Shown here piece by piece: positions 4,361 to 5,297 of a stretch of DNA of 5,297 nt (positions within the stretch are counted from its first letter, which is position 1; each line of letters opens with the position of its first letter). Source of the DNA: Acidobacteria bacterium 37-71-11 (GTDB lineage: Bacteria; Acidobacteriota; Thermoanaerobaculia; Thermoanaerobaculales; Thermoanaerobaculaceae); the NCBI GenBank assembly GCA_002279285.1, contig NCBR01000184.1, positions 1 to 5,297 on the forward strand. The letters run 5' to 3'. The notes below the pieces were generated by a model. It saw nothing but the letters and a program-made list of their open reading frames with translations. It did not search any database and was not told the DNA's origin. The position numbers and the translations under genes are program-made.

Positions 4361-5297
4361 TCAACCCCGCGGGTGGTGCTGCTGGTGCAATGCCTTCAGA
4401 CGGGCGCGCGCAACATGGGTATAGATTTCCGTTGTACCGAGTTTGGCATGACCGAGCATCAACTGCACACTGCGCAGATCCGCGCCATGATTCAGCAGAT
4501 GGGTGGCAAAGGCATGGCGCAGGCCGTGGGGAGACAAATGCCCGGCAATCTGCGCGCACTGGGCATAATGCCGGATCTGCTGCCAGAAACGCTGGCGGGT
4601 CATGGGCCCTCCCTGGGCCGTGACAAAGAGGGCATCGCTCATCTGCCCACCAAGGATCAGGGCACGGGCGCTTTCCAGATATTGGCGCACGGCAGCGACC
4701 GCCATATCCCCCATGGGCACCAGACGCTCGCGCCGCCCCTTGCCGTAGGCCATCACCACGCCGGCATCGAGGTTCACCTGCACCACCTTCAAGGCGATCA
4801 ATTCCGAAACCCGCAAGCCGCAGGCATACATCAGCTCCAACATGGCCTGATCGCGGGCTGCACTTGACGCGACGCGAGCTTGCGCCATTGCGTTCACCGA
4901 GAAAGCTCGTGTGTAATCCATAGCCAACTGCGTTGCGTCGCGGTTCATCCCAAGGATTTGCATTCCCGCAGCCTTCGACGCCGCCGCCATCTTGTTCTGC
5001 AAGTCCGCAAATTGGGCACGCTGCACGTCCGTCATATTCTCTGGATCGGGAATCTGCGCGGCCAACGTGTGCATTTGCGCTTGAACCGCGCGAACACCGG
5101 GGTCAGCAGCAATCCGCTGCGCAATAGGTGTCTGAAGCAGTTGTTGTGTCTTGTCGAGCGTGGCGATCACGTTGTCGTAGGGGTTGCTCGGAGCAACTAC
5201 TTCCTTCGGTGTGGGCAATGGCTTCGCGCTGACTGGCGCTTGCGGCGCACTGGGAGGCGCACTGGGAGGCGCAGCAGTTGCGCCCGGCACCGAGACT
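4361..5297 (-). CDS. xerD: Fusion ORF: unidentified N-terminal segment plus XerD catalytic domain (partial at right edge)
   Basis: XerD is a tyrosine recombinase that, with XerC, resolves chromosome dimers at dif. The frame is open through 5297, so the true start is outside; GTG 5290 gives 309 residues but is only one possibility, and numbers here count from it. From Arg146 the protein matches XerD from about E. coli residue 134 to the end: RDQAMLELMYACGLRVSEL, GKGRRERLVP, LSPHGLRHAFATHLLNHGADLR, LMLGHAKLGTTEIYTHV, and the typical end LHQQHHPRG. All six catalytic residues are present: Arg160, Lys184, His255, Arg258, His281 and Tyr290. The N-terminal core-binding (SAM-like) domain of about 130 residues is missing, replaced by unrelated sequence. 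Without it, normal XerD activity is unlikely. The gene is convergent to the adaptor-PDZ ORF. The xerD half is certain; the fusion may be natural or an assembly artefact. Confidence 0.8.
   Translation of the reverse strand, partial: VSVPGATAAPPSAPPSAPQAPVSAKPLPTPKEVVAPSNPYDNVIATLDKTQQLLQTPIAQRIAADPGVRAVQAQMHTLAAQIPDPENMTDVQRAQFADLQNKMAAASKAAGMQILGMNRDATQLAMDYTRAFSVNAMAQARVASSAARDQAMLELMYACGLRVSELIALKVVQVNLDAGVVMAYGKGRRERLVPMGDMAVAAVRQYLESARALILGGQMSDALFVTAQGGPMTRQRFWQQIRHYAQCAQIAGHLSPHGLRHAFATHLLNHGADLRSVQLMLGHAKLGTTEIYTHVARARLKALHQQHHPRG
4856..5297 (-). other. Unidentified Pro-rich and helical segment fused to XerD
   Basis: This is the part of the fusion ORF before the XerD homology, residues 1-145 from GTG 5290, open at the edge. 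It begins with a Pro/Ala tract (PGATAAPPSAPPSAPQAP), then a likely helical region: NPYDNVIATLDKTQQLLQ, ADPGVRAVQAQMHTLAAQI, TDVQRAQFADLQNKMAAASKAAGMQ, and MDYTRAFSVNAMAQARV just before the junction. The Gln/Ala-rich helices with a preceding Pro-rich tract look like an exported or conjugation-related protein, and I have a weak impression of VirB5/TrbJ-like type IV secretion components. That assignment is not supported by any motif and should be held loosely. Base composition is lower in GC than in the left half of the window. Confidence 0.4.
5244..5273. repeat. 12-bp tandem repeat, 2.5 copies
   Basis: GGCGCACTGGGA is repeated exactly at 5244-5255 and 5256-5267, with GGCGCA following at 5268-5273. 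On the minus strand it encodes repeated APPS units in the proline-rich tract. Likely a slippage-prone site of variable copy number. Confidence 0.8.

Noticed and set aside
4308..4578. Direct repeat TGCCGGATCT (4308-4317 and 4569-4578) as possible insertion target duplication
   Set aside because: Only 10 bases long; the second copy lies inside conserved xerD coding sequence and neither copy coincides with a chimeric join.

Overview
The window is mosaic. Positions 1 to about 3840 are very GC-rich, with almost every third codon position G or C, and carry bacterial genes of a Gram-negative type: a DNA repair methyltransferase on the minus strand and, divergent from it, the start of a periplasm-spanning metal efflux operon. 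High GC, an outer-membrane efflux channel and a lipoprotein adaptor fit a deltaproteobacterial, acidobacterial or similar environmental lineage, but nothing fixes the taxon. From about 3840 to the end the base and codon use relax, and the sequence looks like pieces of a different proteobacterial chromosome or mobile element: the PDZ tail of a Do/DegP-type protease, a rho-independent terminator, and a convergent XerD recombinase catalytic domain.

Layout. 1-285: no gene recognised; it holds a strong GC hairpin (57-79) and a doubtful 41-residue ORF (172-297). 286-771 (minus): a complete methylated-DNA-protein-cysteine methyltransferase with the PCHRI active site. 772-915: a divergent control region with a promoter for each direction and a 12-bp-arm imperfect palindrome between them. 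916-1248 (plus): a small secreted cysteine-rich protein. 1324-2613 (plus): a CusC/CzcC/TolC-type outer-membrane channel. 2616-4190 (plus): a CusB-type membrane-fusion lipoprotein with two almost identical N-terminal metal-binding modules, which breaks off in its last domain and continues in frame into a PDZ domain. 4222-4247: terminator. 4361-5297 (minus, open at the right edge): an unidentified proline-rich and helical segment fused in frame to the catalytic half of XerD.

How the genes fit together. The Cys-rich protein, the channel and the adaptor read as an efflux operon for a soft metal, probably Cu(I)/Ag(I) because the binding modules are Met-based and lack Cys. The inner-membrane RND pump that should follow the adaptor is absent, exactly where the adaptor loses its own C-terminus. 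Two in-frame protein chimeras within about 1 kb (near 3840 and near 4860) mean that either real recombination or a chimeric assembly must be settled before the fusions are treated as new proteins. The features least affected by that doubt are the duplicated metal-binding module, the Cys-rich leader protein and the divergent palindrome.
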